Source: an uncultured Collinsella sp.
GTDB lineage: Bacteria; Actinomycetota; Coriobacteriia; Coriobacteriales; Coriobacteriaceae
Assembly (NCBI GenBank): GCA_900548495.1
Contig: URKT01000035.1
Location: 1 to 22,063 of the forward strand
Reading direction: 5' to 3'
DNA length: 22,063 nucleotides
The stretch's first letter is position 1, and each line of letters starts with the position of its first letter. The notes below the pieces were generated by a model. The model saw only the letters and a program-made list of their open reading frames with translations, ran no database searches and had not been told where the DNA came from. Made by a program: the position numbers and the translations under genes. Below, piece by piece: positions 7,053 to 14,863 of the stretch.

Positions 7053-7631
7053 ATGGAGAAATGCAGCGTGAGCACAAGAAAAAAAATATTGGACGCAATG
7101 TACGATCTTGTGGCAGAAGTCGGTTATGACAAAGCGTCTATCGGAAAGATTTGCGACTTTGTCGGTATATCCAAGCCGTCGGTGTACTACTACTTTCCCT
7201 CTAAAGAGGAGATTTTCACTACGCTCTTGGACAGCATGTTTCCGACCATCGACTATCAGCGCGACTACTCGCTAATAGTCGATAGGGACGGGTTCAAGGC
7301 CGCGCTTATCGAGCTCGGCAATTCAGTTATAGGTGGTTATCGAAGCGATGAAAAGCGCCGGCGCGTGCTGGCCGAGGTTAGCGTTCAAGCAAATCGAATT
7401 CCTGCAGTTCAGGAACGTCAAGCGACGGCGACCAAACGAACCATGGATGCGCTTAAAGACATCCTTCTTCATGGTGCAGAGATTGGCGCGTTTTCCGATA
7501 GTGCCGACGTGATGCTCTACGTACAAATTCTTTATACCGTTCTGGAGGGAGCGAGCAATACGGTCGCTCAAGGTGAGGATATTGATGAAAAAGCGGTTTG
7601 GGCGGGAATAGTCGAGCTTATGTTCAAATAG
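7053..7631 (+). CDS. TetR/AcrR-family transcriptional regulator
   Basis: 192-residue protein with an N-terminal TetR-type helix-turn-helix: RKKILDAMYDLVAEVGYDKA then IGKICDFVGISKPSVYYYFP and SKEEIFTTLL. The C-terminal two-thirds is a divergent helical ligand and dimerisation domain. An in-frame GTG at 7068 has GGAGA at ideal spacing (7056-7059) and may be the true start, giving 187 residues. It diverges from the deiminase operon and converges on the second MFS gene. TACCG palindromes at all these promoters make it the likely repressor, with the guanidino substrate or its product as inducer (inference). The gene looks more A+T-rich than the flanking ABC and redox genes. Confidence 0.88.
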   Translation: MEKCSVSTRKKILDAMYDLVAEVGYDKASIGKICDFVGISKPSVYYYFPSKEEIFTTLLDSMFPTIDYQRDYSLIVDRDGFKAALIELGNSVIGGYRSDEKRRRVLAEVSVQANRIPAVQERQATATKRTMDALKDILLHGAEIGAFSDSADVMLYVQILYTVLEGASNTVAQGEDIDEKAVWAGIVELMFK

Positions 7632-7685
7632 GCCAGCCAAGCTGAAGCGCATGTTGGCACCCATGGTGCCTGCGGGCAACCTTTA

Positions 7686-7732
7686 AAACGAAAACAGGGG
7701 TTGACTCCAGTCTGGCTTGGAGTCGACCCCTG
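7686..7732 (-). terminator. Rho-independent terminator of the second MFS gene
   Basis: A 15-bp stem (7695-7709 with 7718-7732, one G-T wobble, GGAGTCGACCCC on the right arm) with an 8-nt loop. On the minus strand it is followed by TTTTCGTTTT. It lies 36 bp after the stop of the minus-strand MFS gene. The TetR gene from the other side has a smaller hairpin at 7656-7670 (GGCACC/GGTGCC) with a weak T tract. Confidence 0.75.
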
Positions 7733-7768
7733 TTGCATGGCAATCTATGCCGATGCAATCGGCGCTTA

Positions 7769-9048
7769 TTACTTTTCAGCAGCCTTACTGAGAAAGCCGG
7801 AAACGATAGCAAACGCAGCAATCATAAGGTTGCAGGCAATGCAGAAGATAAATACTCCCTGGAATGACCCTGCCATGCCGTAAACCTTCATCATGACCGG
7901 CATTCCAAAAGCACCGACGACATAGCCCGCTGAGCAAACGATTGAATAGATCCTTCCAAAATCGCGTGATCCAAAGAGCGAGAGGAGAAGCATCGGCATT
8001 GCGGTTCCAACAATGGCGAACATGACATCGTTTACGCCAGCTGCAATGATGGAAACGGTCTCATTGCTTCCGCCAATGATGAGAAGTAGGAATGAAAAAA
8101 TGCTGACACCTGTCCACGCGACCGTTGCTTTAATAGCGCCGAGTTTGTCACATGTTTTGCCTACGAAGGGATTTAGGAAGATGTCGGAGAACGAAGCTGC
8201 CGAGACCATTAAGCTTCCTACGATGGGATTGAAACGGCCTCGCTTGCATAGGTTGGAAACAACTGGTTCATGCAGCAGGTGAGCTGCGCCACGCAAAGCA
8301 GGAGGACACAGAGAATAAAAGACGGCGTTTTCGTGGCATCACGGAGTGCCATGCCCGAGAGGGTATCTTCCCGCTCATCGACGCTGTGGCTCTCATGGGT
8401 TTCAGAGGTGGTCTCTCCGTACGGAAGCATGTTGCGATCAGAGGGTTTAAGGCGAATGATAAATGCACTCGCAGGTAAAATCATAGCTGCAGAAACGGCC
8501 GCAAGTACGATGTATCCCGTACGCCAGCCTTGTTGCTCGATGACCAGCGTAATGACAGGGCTCAACAACAGCGTACAGAGAGAATTAACGCCCCAAGCAA
8601 GGCCGATGGCAAGACCGGACGATTTACTGAACCATTGGTCAATAACATCGGACATGCAGACGCCCGTTGTGAACGAAAAGCAGATGCCGATCACCGCAGC
8701 GGAGACGATGAACATCCAGACTTCGGTGTAGAACGCCATTGCGGCGCCGGCGGCAATAAGGACAAGTTCAACGCAAATATGCCACGGTTTGCCTATTACT
8801 TTTGGAATGAAACGACTCAAAAGTGGAAGTCCAAGTGCAAGGCCAAGAAGAATCGCAGTGAAATAGAAAGAGAAAGAGGTGTACTCAAAGCCCAGGTCTT
8901 CACATACTGGAGCAACGAATGAGCCGGCAATAATGCTATATGTGCCAGTCGTTCCGGCGGACATTAAGCCGAGCGCAATAACGACAATCCAAGCAAATAC
9001 GCTGCTCTCGCGAGGACGGTCTTTTTCGGCTGGTGCGGTGAGAGCCAT
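7769..9048 (-). pseudogene. MFS transporter, OFA-like, interrupted by a one-base frameshift
   Basis: Paralog of the MFS protein at 3126-4391: same AGTTGTYSIIAGSF start, same CCMNQLFPTYASE segment, same GSRDFGRIYSIVCSAGYVVG near the end. The reading frame breaks right after CCMNQLFPTYASEA. The homolog continues with G-F-S-P-M-V-G; here the next frame continues G/R-F-N-P-I-V-G. Adding one base near 8235 joins the frames and restores about 426 residues (the intact paralog has 421). The 5' part (9048 to about 8236) would give a truncated six- to seven-TM protein. No slippery heptamer is seen, so programmed frameshifting is unlikely; recent inactivation or a sequencing error are the alternatives. 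Start ATG 9048 has GGAG at 5-nt spacing. It has its own promoter and terminator. Confidence 0.82.
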
Positions 9049-9084
9049 GGTCACTCCATTTCTATCGGCATTACATCCTATATG

Positions 9085-9123
9085 CCTACCGATAGGTATA
9101 TAAACCAGGGGACTCTCCGTCAA
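9085..9123 (-). promoter_or_regulatory. Promoter of second MFS gene with overlapping operator 3
   Basis: On the minus strand: -35 TTGACG (complement of 9118-9123), 17-bp spacer, -10 TATACC (complement of 9095-9100). The palindrome CCTACCGATAGG (9085-9096) overlaps the -10 box and the start region, with flanking TATAT/ATATA extending the symmetry. It resembles the palindrome at 6911 and would be placed to repress. Confidence 0.65.
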
Positions 9124-9155
9124 GCATTAAGCGGGGAAAGGGAGTTCTTAACGTG

Positions 9156-9165
9156 CCGAACGGTA
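9156..9165. promoter_or_regulatory. Operator-like half site 4
   Basis: CCGAACGGTA is the reverse complement of TACCGTTCGG, the core of site 1. It lies about 33 bp upstream of the -35 box of the second MFS gene. It may be an auxiliary site or a remnant. Confidence 0.3.
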
Positions 9166-9192
9166 ATTAGACCCCGATTTCGCAAGGGTCTC

Positions 9193-9225
9193 AATGTGAC
9201 AAAGGGACTGTCCCTTTGTCACATT
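9193..9225. repeat. GTGACAAAG palindromic repeat (REP-like), copy B
   Basis: AATGTGACAAAGGGA (9193-9207) and TCCCTTTGTCACATT (9211-9225) are exact reverse complements with a 3-nt loop. It overlaps the stop codon of the ABC transporter gene, and a smaller hairpin (AGACCC/GGGTCT, 9169-9191) precedes it. The block ATTAGACCCCGATTT at 9166-9180 matches 2983-2997. It may serve as the 3' end structure of the ABC transporter mRNA, but there is no long U-run. Confidence 0.65.
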
Positions 9226-12200
9226 ATTCGGAGCGCAGGGCTTCCACGGGGTCCTTTTTGGATGCGCTGCGGGCTGGCAGCAGGCCAGCGACAACCGTCA
9301 GCAGCACCGAAATCGCGATGAGCACCAGCGCATCCTGCACGGGCAGGCTCATCAAATTGGGGACCTGTTTGGCAGCAAGCGCCCAGGCATTAACCGGGAA
9401 GCTCACGAGCACCACAACGACAATGGCAAAGATGCCGGCAATGAGGCCCTCGATAAAGGTCTCGGCGTTGAACACGTTTGCCACGTTGCGCTTCGACGCA
9501 CCGATTGCGCGCAGGATGCCGATCTCCTTCTTGCGCTCCAGTACGCTGATGTAGGTGATGATGCCGATCATGATGGAGCTCACGACCAGGCTGATGCTCA
9601 CGAACGCGATGAGCACCAAGCTGATGGTATTCACGATATCGGTCACCGAGCCCATGATGATGCCCATGTAGTCGGTGTACGAGATTGCCTGCTCGTCGTG
9701 GCCGGCGGCTTTGACCTGTTTGTTGTACGCATCGATATGGTCGAGTACGCGTTCCTTGGCCTCAAAGTCACGCGGGAAAATCTTAACCGAGATGGGGTCG
9801 GCCTCATCCGCATAGCCCAACGTGGTCAGATTGTTGTCGTAGGTGAGCTTCGACGCCTTCGCATAGCTCATCATGAGCGAGCTCAGGTCCTCGGCGTCCA
9901 TGTTGAAATGGATAGCACGAGCAAAGGCACTCGCATCCACCTGCATGGCGCTCGCTAGGTTGGCAAAGCTCGACGACATCTGCGTGGCCATCTGGCCCAT
10001 AAGTCCTGCTGCACCCGCCTTGAGCTGGGACGATACCGTCGTCGCAATCTGGTCGCTGATTGTCTTGGTCACCTGATCCATAGCCTGCTGCAGATACGGA
10101 GCCAGTTGCTTTTGCACATAGTCGGTCATCGCCTGCTGCAGGCGCTCGACCAGGGCATCGCCGCCGAGCGCTTTGAGCTGGGCTAGGATTTGCTGGGCCG
10201 CGGTATCACTCTCAAGATACGTCGAGAACGCGGCGGCGAGCTTCGACGCGTCCTTAAGATCCTCGGGCGACAACGCCTTAAACTGCTCCGACTGCAAAAA
10301 TCCCTCAAACAGCTGGTTGGCAAGCGTTCCCACCTGCTGCATTTGCTCGGGTGTGAGTTCCAGGCCGTCAAAGATGCCCGAGAAATCTGGTGCCGGCGCT
10401 TTGGCCATAATGTCGCTGAAATCGATGTCCTTCCCAACGCCCGAAAGGTCAATGTCCAGCCCGGATAAGTCGATACCAGAAAGGTCCATACCGCCGGCAA
10501 CACCCGAGAGCGCAGACGCATCGAACGAGAACGCGCTCTTCAGCGCTGCCTCGTCCACACTGAACATGCTGCCTAGATCAACTCCTTGTTTGGCCTCGCC
10601 CTGCAGTTCATCGAAAGACTTGCCCGTAAAGACATCCGTCTCGGGGTGGGCGAGCTGCTCCTGCACAATCTGCGAATCGGCGGCGCGCTCCATAAGCTGG
10701 CGAGTCAGCGCATGCGTGTAGGCAATGCCCGGGGACAACGCGCTCGCATTGGCTGTCTCGTTAGGTCGCACCACGCCCACAATGTGCACGTCGATACCGT
10801 CGGCAACCTTGGCTGCCATAAAGTCGGCGTCGCCAGACATGTCAGTCCACATGCCAGTCTCTTCGTTTTTGCGATAGGCATCGGCCGGCGACAACACCTT
10901 AAACGTGGTAGACAGCGCATCGTCGTAGGTAAAGTCGGCGCCGGTCTCGGGCGCTTCGACCCCACCGTCAGCCGCCATGGCGCTGTTAACCAGATCGTTG
11001 AGCTCATCGATATCCAGCGCACCGATGCTGTAGAGCGTGTAATCGCCCACCGTGCCGCGGCTCGAAAGCACCATTACGGCTTCGTTGGCAGACGTGGGCC
11101 AATGACCGGCGACAACATCGTACTGGCTGTCGAGCAGACTCTGGTCGTCAATCATCTCGTTAAAGACCGAGGTTCCCATGGATTCCATGCTCACCGTAGC
11201 CGCCGAGCTCGCGCCTCCGCTCATGGCCTCGGTCATGGCGTTGGGCACCAGCCGGACAGGCTTCTCATCGCCCTTGCCGGCACGATAGACAACCGGCGAT
11301 ATACCGTAGCCGTACTGAATGGCGTTGACCTCTTTGTCGATACCATCGCCGCCGTCGTCAAGCCATGCCTTAAAGCTCGTCATATCGTTGGACTTAACGC
11401 TTGCAAACATATCCTTTACAGCCGTGACCACGGGAATCTTATCGGTTCCCTGAGCCTTGCCGCCGGCACTGTCGTCGGACGAGTCCTCGCTCTTGGACAT
11501 ATCGTCATCCGCGGCCCCCTGCCCGCCCATCATGGACGACAGGTCGTAATCCTGCTTGGAGATCGTAAGCGGGTAACTCGAGAGCGTATCCTCCTCGACC
11601 TTTTTGATGTAATTGTTCACGCCATTGGAGAGCGCCAGGATTGCCGCAATACCGATAATTCCAATCGAACCTGCAAAGGCCGTCATGGCCGTACGGCCCT
11701 TTTTGGTCATAAGGTTTCGGGCAGAAAGCCCCAACGCCGTCACAAAGCTCATCGAGGTTTTGCGCGTAGGCTTGGCCTCACGGCGCGTGGCCTTGGCAAC
11801 ATCAAAAGGGTCGGAATCGTCGGTGATCTTGCCGTCCGCCAGGTTGACGATGCGCGTAGCGTACTGGTACGCCAGCTCGGGATTGTGCGTGACCATGATA
11901 ACCAGGCGGTCGCGTGCCACGTCCTTGAGCAGATCCATGACCTGCACGGACGTTGTGGAATCCAAGGCACCGGTCGGCTCGTCTGCCAGCACGATCTCGG
12001 GGTCGTTGATCAGGGCACGGGCAATCGCCACGCGCTGCATCTGTCCACCCGAAAGCTGGCTCGGGCGCTTGTTAACGTGCTCGCCCAGGCCAACCGCCTC
12101 GAGCGCCTCGCGCGCACGCTGGCGGCGCTCGGCATGCCCCACACCCGTGAGCGTGAGCGCCAGCTCCACGTTTTCCAAAATGGTCTGATGCGGAATGAGG

Positions 12201-12478
12201 TTATAGCTTTGGAACACAAAGCCGATGCGGTTGTTGCGGTAGGCATCCCAATCGCGATCGTGAAAGTCCTTGGTCGAAATACCGTCGATCAGCAGGTCGC
12301 CAGAATCGAAATGATCGAGCCCACCGATAACGTTGAGCATCGTAGTTTTGCCCGACCCCGAAGGTCCCAGAATGGCCACGAACTCGTTATCACGAAAAGA
12401 CAGGCTTACGTTGTCGAGCGCCACCTGCGTAAACGACTGCGTAACGTACCTTTTGCAAATTCCTTTGAGCTCCAGCAT
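9224..12478 (-). CDS. ABC transporter, fused ATPase and FtsX/MacB-type permease
   Basis: 1084-residue single chain. The N-terminal ATPase has Walker A GPSGSGKT (38-45), Q-loop FVFQ (87-90), signature LSGGQ (142-146), Walker B VLADE (163-167) and H-loop VTHNP. TM1 is about 265-287, followed by about 650 extracytoplasmic residues, far more than the roughly 200 of MacB. Three TMs and the FtsX signature (ERKKEIGILRAIGASKR) sit at the C-terminus. The ectodomain contains an LSG-repeat stretch (MDLSGIDLSGLDIDLSG, near 660) and a long Gln/Ala-rich, probably helical segment near 760-850. This class moves peptides, lipids or antimicrobials, or transmits force; the substrate is unknown. ATG 12478 is chosen because AGGAGAGG lies 9 nt upstream; the longer GTG reading to 12505 runs through that site. 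Confidence 0.9.
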   Translation of the reverse strand: MLELKGICKRYVTQSFTQVALDNVSLSFRDNEFVAILGPSGSGKTTMLNVIGGLDHFDSGDLLIDGISTKDFHDRDWDAYRNNRIGFVFQSYNLIPHQTILENVELALTLTGVGHAERRQRAREALEAVGLGEHVNKRPSQLSGGQMQRVAIARALINDPEIVLADEPTGALDSTTSVQVMDLLKDVARDRLVIMVTHNPELAYQYATRIVNLADGKITDDSDPFDVAKATRREAKPTRKTSMSFVTALGLSARNLMTKKGRTAMTAFAGSIGIIGIAAILALSNGVNNYIKKVEEDTLSSYPLTISKQDYDLSSMMGGQGAADDDMSKSEDSSDDSAGGKAQGTDKIPVVTAVKDMFASVKSNDMTSFKAWLDDGGDGIDKEVNAIQYGYGISPVVYRAGKGDEKPVRLVPNAMTEAMSGGASSAATVSMESMGTSVFNEMIDDQSLLDSQYDVVAGHWPTSANEAVMVLSSRGTVGDYTLYSIGALDIDELNDLVNSAMAADGGVEAPETGADFTYDDALSTTFKVLSPADAYRKNEETGMWTDMSGDADFMAAKVADGIDVHIVGVVRPNETANASALSPGIAYTHALTRQLMERAADSQIVQEQLAHPETDVFTGKSFDELQGEAKQGVDLGSMFSVDEAALKSAFSFDASALSGVAGGMDLSGIDLSGLDIDLSGVGKDIDFSDIMAKAPAPDFSGIFDGLELTPEQMQQVGTLANQLFEGFLQSEQFKALSPEDLKDASKLAAAFSTYLESDTAAQQILAQLKALGGDALVERLQQAMTDYVQKQLAPYLQQAMDQVTKTISDQIATTVSSQLKAGAAGLMGQMATQMSSSFANLASAMQVDASAFARAIHFNMDAEDLSSLMMSYAKASKLTYDNNLTTLGYADEADPISVKIFPRDFEAKERVLDHIDAYNKQVKAAGHDEQAISYTDYMGIIMGSVTDIVNTISLVLIAFVSISLVVSSIMIGIITYISVLERKKEIGILRAIGASKRNVANVFNAETFIEGLIAGIFAIVVVVLVSFPVNAWALAAKQVPNLMSLPVQDALVLIAISVLLTVVAGLLPARSASKKDPVEALRSE

Positions 12479-12624
12479 GGACGGCAACCTCTCCTGCGCA
12501 GGCACCCTGCCCGCTCTCCTCCGCCGTTCGTATTCGACGCGTTTGTCCTACTCTATCCCCATTTTTTGCCGGCGCCAGTGAGGAATGTAACGAACCGCGC
12601 CAAAAAACGAGCGGGACGGCGCCC

Positions 12625-12651
12625 AAAAAAGAGGTCCCAAGCGGGACCTCT
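12625..12651 (-). terminator. Rho-independent terminator of the redox operon
   Basis: Perfect 9-bp stem AGAGGTCCC / GGGACCTCT with a 4-nt loop. On the minus strand it is followed directly by six T (complement of 12625-12630). It lies about 80 bp after the stop of the redoxin gene and before the ABC transporter gene, so these are separate units. Confidence 0.85.
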
Positions 12652-12730
12652 ATATGGTGGAGCTTATCTTAAAAGGTGGCGGACTACTTCGCACAGCGGC
12701 GCACGATCCTCGCTATGCTTTACGCGTTGT

Positions 12731-13702
12731 TTAGTGCTCGCTATTCGCAATCGCCTGGTCGATAAGCTTGTCGAGTGCTGCGCGCTGCTCGGCGGAGCTG
12801 ATGGCTCCCACGATTGGATCCCCTACGATGTTGCCATTCTGATCGATGACATACGTTGTCGGGAACGAGAACAAATTTGACGTGAACTTACCGGCCTCGC
12901 TATCCGACTTGAACCAGATGTTCTTATATGTCACGCCCTTCTTGCTCAGCACGTCCTTGGCATCTGTAATCTCGCCCTTGTTGCCATCGAGCGTAAAGGA
13001 ATTGACGCCCACGACCTGGCCGCCCTTCTCGGCAAGCTCCTGATTCAGTTTCTCAAGATCGCCCAGCTCGCCCACGCACGGCTTGCAAGTAGTGAACCAG
13101 AAGTTCATGACGGTGACCTTGTTCTTAGAGAACAGCTCGTCGCTGTTCACGTCGTTGCCATCCAGATCCTTGCCCGTAAAGCTGGGGAACTTCGTCGCCT
13201 CGCTCGAAGCATTGGCACCAGCCGTCATGCCAGCGGTCGAAGCGTCGACGCTCTCGCCTGAGCTCGGCGTGCTTCCACAGCCGGGGAACTCCTTCTCCAA
13301 GCTCTCGAGCTTGTCCTCGATCTCCTTGATCTGCTGTGCACCGGCCTTGAGCGTCTTAAGCTCATCCGCCGTGAACTCATCCTTGGCGCCGTCGATGGTC
13401 TTGAGCAGGAAATCGCCGTAATTGCTGCCGTCCTCAATCATTGCCGAGTCTTTATTTGCCGCATTGAATACCTTTTCCCACAGCGCGTTATCACTCGAAA
13501 AGATATCGTTCTCCTTCTGCATGAGTTTTGCATACAGCTCGGCGGCCTCATCGGCATTGGTCGGCTTCTGCGCAGTGAGTTCTGCGATCTTAGGATCGGA
13601 GCTCGCAGATTCGCTCGCATTGCCACTGGGCGCCGAACACGCCACAAGGCACAAGGCCAATACTGGCACCATAAACAGGGCCGCAATCTTAGAAAGCTTC
13701 AT
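12731..13702 (-). CDS. Thioredoxin-like (TlpA/ResA-type) lipoprotein
   Basis: 323 residues. The lipoprotein signal peptide ends in the lipobox LVAC (Cys22), followed by a Ser-rich linker. A helical region (about 36-140) rich in Lys and Glu precedes the C-terminal redoxin domain (about 172-320) with active site TTCKPC (206-209) and the cis-Pro segment FSFPTTYVID. It would act as an extracytoplasmic thiol-disulfide reductase anchored to the membrane. The long helical spacer between lipobox and redoxin is unusual; it also has a lone Cys142. ATG 13702 is chosen because GGAGG lies 7 nt upstream; an ATG two codons earlier sits almost on the ribosome site. It is the last gene of a three-gene operon that should supply its electrons. 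Confidence 0.88.
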   Translation of the reverse strand: MKLSKIAALFMVPVLALCLVACSAPSGNASESASSDPKIAELTAQKPTNADEAAELYAKLMQKENDIFSSDNALWEKVFNAANKDSAMIEDGSNYGDFLLKTIDGAKDEFTADELKTLKAGAQQIKEIEDKLESLEKEFPGCGSTPSSGESVDASTAGMTAGANASSEATKFPSFTGKDLDGNDVNSDELFSKNKVTVMNFWFTTCKPCVGELGDLEKLNQELAEKGGQVVGVNSFTLDGNKGEITDAKDVLSKKGVTYKNIWFKSDSEAGKFTSNLFSFPTTYVIDQNGNIVGDPIVGAISSAEQRAALDKLIDQAIANSEH

Positions 13703-13731
13703 GGTCATTCCTCCGTTTTGTCGAAGCTTGT

Positions 13732-14634
13732 TTACTTTTTATCGGCGGTCAAGGGGAGCTTTTCCGCCGACACATCCAGGCCATAGCGATAGCTGATGGC
13801 GTCGACGGGACAGGCCCCGATGCACTTTCCGCACCGGATACATTCGGCATGATTGGGCGCGCGGACCACATCAACATCCATCTGACAAACCTTTGAGCAC
13901 TTGCCGCACGAGACACATTTGCATGCGTCAACCCGAATCCCCAGTAGGGACACCCTATTCATGAGCGCATAGAATGCGCCGAGTGGACAAATCCATTTGC
14001 AGAAGGGGCGGTAGAACAAAACGCTCAGCACTACCACGGCAATGAGAACGGCAAGTTTCCAGGTAAAGAGCTGCCCCAGCGCAGATCGAATGCCGGCATT
14101 GGCAATGGCCAGCGGAATGGCGCCCTCGAGCACACCCTGTGGACAGATGTACTTGCAAAAGAACGGATCTCCCATCCCCAGATCGTTGACCACCAGCACA
14201 GGCAGCAATACCACGGCAAATAGCAGTACAACGTATTTGATATACGTAAGCGCCTTGAGCCTTTTCGTCGAAAACTTTTTGCTGGGAATCTTATGAAGCA
14301 GCTCCTGCAGCCAGCCAAACGGGCACAGAAAGCCGCATACAAAGCGTCCCAGCAGCACGCCGAGCAAAATGAGCGTACCGGTGACGTAGTAAGAAAAGTT
14401 GAACTTGGATGAACCTACCACCGCCTGGAACGACCCGATGGGGCACGCACCCGATGCCGCAGGGCACGAATAGCAATTAAGTCCAGGTACGCAGACTGTT
14501 TTTCCCGCGCCCTGATAGATGCTTCCTTTGGCAAAGTTTGGCAGGTGAATATTGGTGACCAGCGTCGCCGCCGCCTGAATGAATCCGCGAAATCGGGCCA
14601 AAACATGCGACGCAGTGTTTTCTCTTTTATCCAA
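13732..14634 (-). CDS. Membrane 4Fe-4S-binding protein (NapH/CcoG-like electron carrier)
   Basis: 300 residues from TTG 14634. Several TM helices (about 80-102, 131-150, 193-208) carry paired CxxxCP motifs (CGFLCPFG at 100, CKYICPQG at 160, CKWICPLG at 212). Two ferredoxin clusters follow at the C-terminus: C240-C243-C246-C250 and C265-C268-C271-C275-P. An N-terminal CVPGLNCYSCPAASGACPIG (48-67) is typical of this clostridial-type family. It probably passes electrons across the membrane to the extracytoplasmic redoxin. The TTG overlaps the stop region of the small upstream gene, suggesting coupled translation. The frame stays open to 14706, but that extension runs through the upstream peptide's codons and does not look like family sequence. 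Confidence 0.85.
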   Translation of the reverse strand: MDKRENTASHVLARFRGFIQAAATLVTNIHLPNFAKGSIYQGAGKTVCVPGLNCYSCPAASGACPIGSFQAVVGSSKFNFSYYVTGTLILLGVLLGRFVCGFLCPFGWLQELLHKIPSKKFSTKRLKALTYIKYVVLLFAVVLLPVLVVNDLGMGDPFFCKYICPQGVLEGAIPLAIANAGIRSALGQLFTWKLAVLIAVVVLSVLFYRPFCKWICPLGAFYALMNRVSLLGIRVDACKCVSCGKCSKVCQMDVDVVRAPNHAECIRCGKCIGACPVDAISYRYGLDVSAEKLPLTADKK

Positions 14635-14773
14635 TTCCGATACACTCCAAGCACAGCCTAATCGCTTTGGCCAGCACGGCATCCGCCTCGCCACGCATAA
14701 CGCCAAAGCACACCATGGTAATTCCGACGATCAACAAAGCGACCTGTACCACGGGTTTTACCGCTTTGAACAA
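14627..14773 (-). CDS. CD1871A-like small CXXC membrane protein (48 aa)
   Basis: A 48-residue protein from TTG 14773, with AAGGAG 8 nt upstream. One hydrophobic helix (VVQVALLIVGITMVCFGV) is followed by an RGEAD turn and the C-terminal CLECIGIG. Family knowledge: the clostridial CD1871A family is a tiny membrane protein with the same RGE turn and CLECIGIG-type end, and it sits beside a membrane 4Fe-4S protein and a redoxin, as here. The CXXC (41-44) may relay thiols or electrons. The stop overlaps the TTG start of the 4Fe-4S gene. Easily missed because of its size and TTG start. Confidence 0.75.
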   Translation of the reverse strand: MFKAVKPVVQVALLIVGITMVCFGVMRGEADAVLAKAIRLCLECIGIG

Positions 14774-14863
14774 CTCGACCACTCCTTTCGTTACGCGACC
14801 ATTGGACCATATCGACTATAAAATCCGTGTTAAGCGCGATTTGAAATGTGCAAGGAGACTGTT
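14774..14863. promoter_or_regulatory. Divergent promoter region, redox operon / two-component system
   Basis: 90 bp separate the two divergent units. TATAAA (14817-14822) is a candidate plus-strand -10 box for the response regulator, and the overlapping minus-strand TATAGT (14815-14820) a candidate -10 for the redox operon. No strong -35 boxes were found by eye. AAGGAG at 14852-14857 sets the response-regulator start. Confidence 0.35.

Noticed and set aside
8218..8296. Programmed frameshifting in the second MFS gene
   Set aside because: No slippery heptamer or downstream structure is visible at the break, and the result needed is a one-base correction typical of mutation or sequencing error.
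10586..12880. 764-codon open frame on the plus strand opposite the ABC transporter
   Set aside because: Antisense shadow caused by GC-rich codon use; the minus strand carries all ABC motifs. The plus-strand reading is Arg/His/Val-rich with no domain.
14635..14706. N-terminal extension of the 4Fe-4S protein to 14706
   Set aside because: The extension reads through the codons of the small CXXC peptide in another frame and has no ribosome site; the TTG at 14634 fits the family start better.
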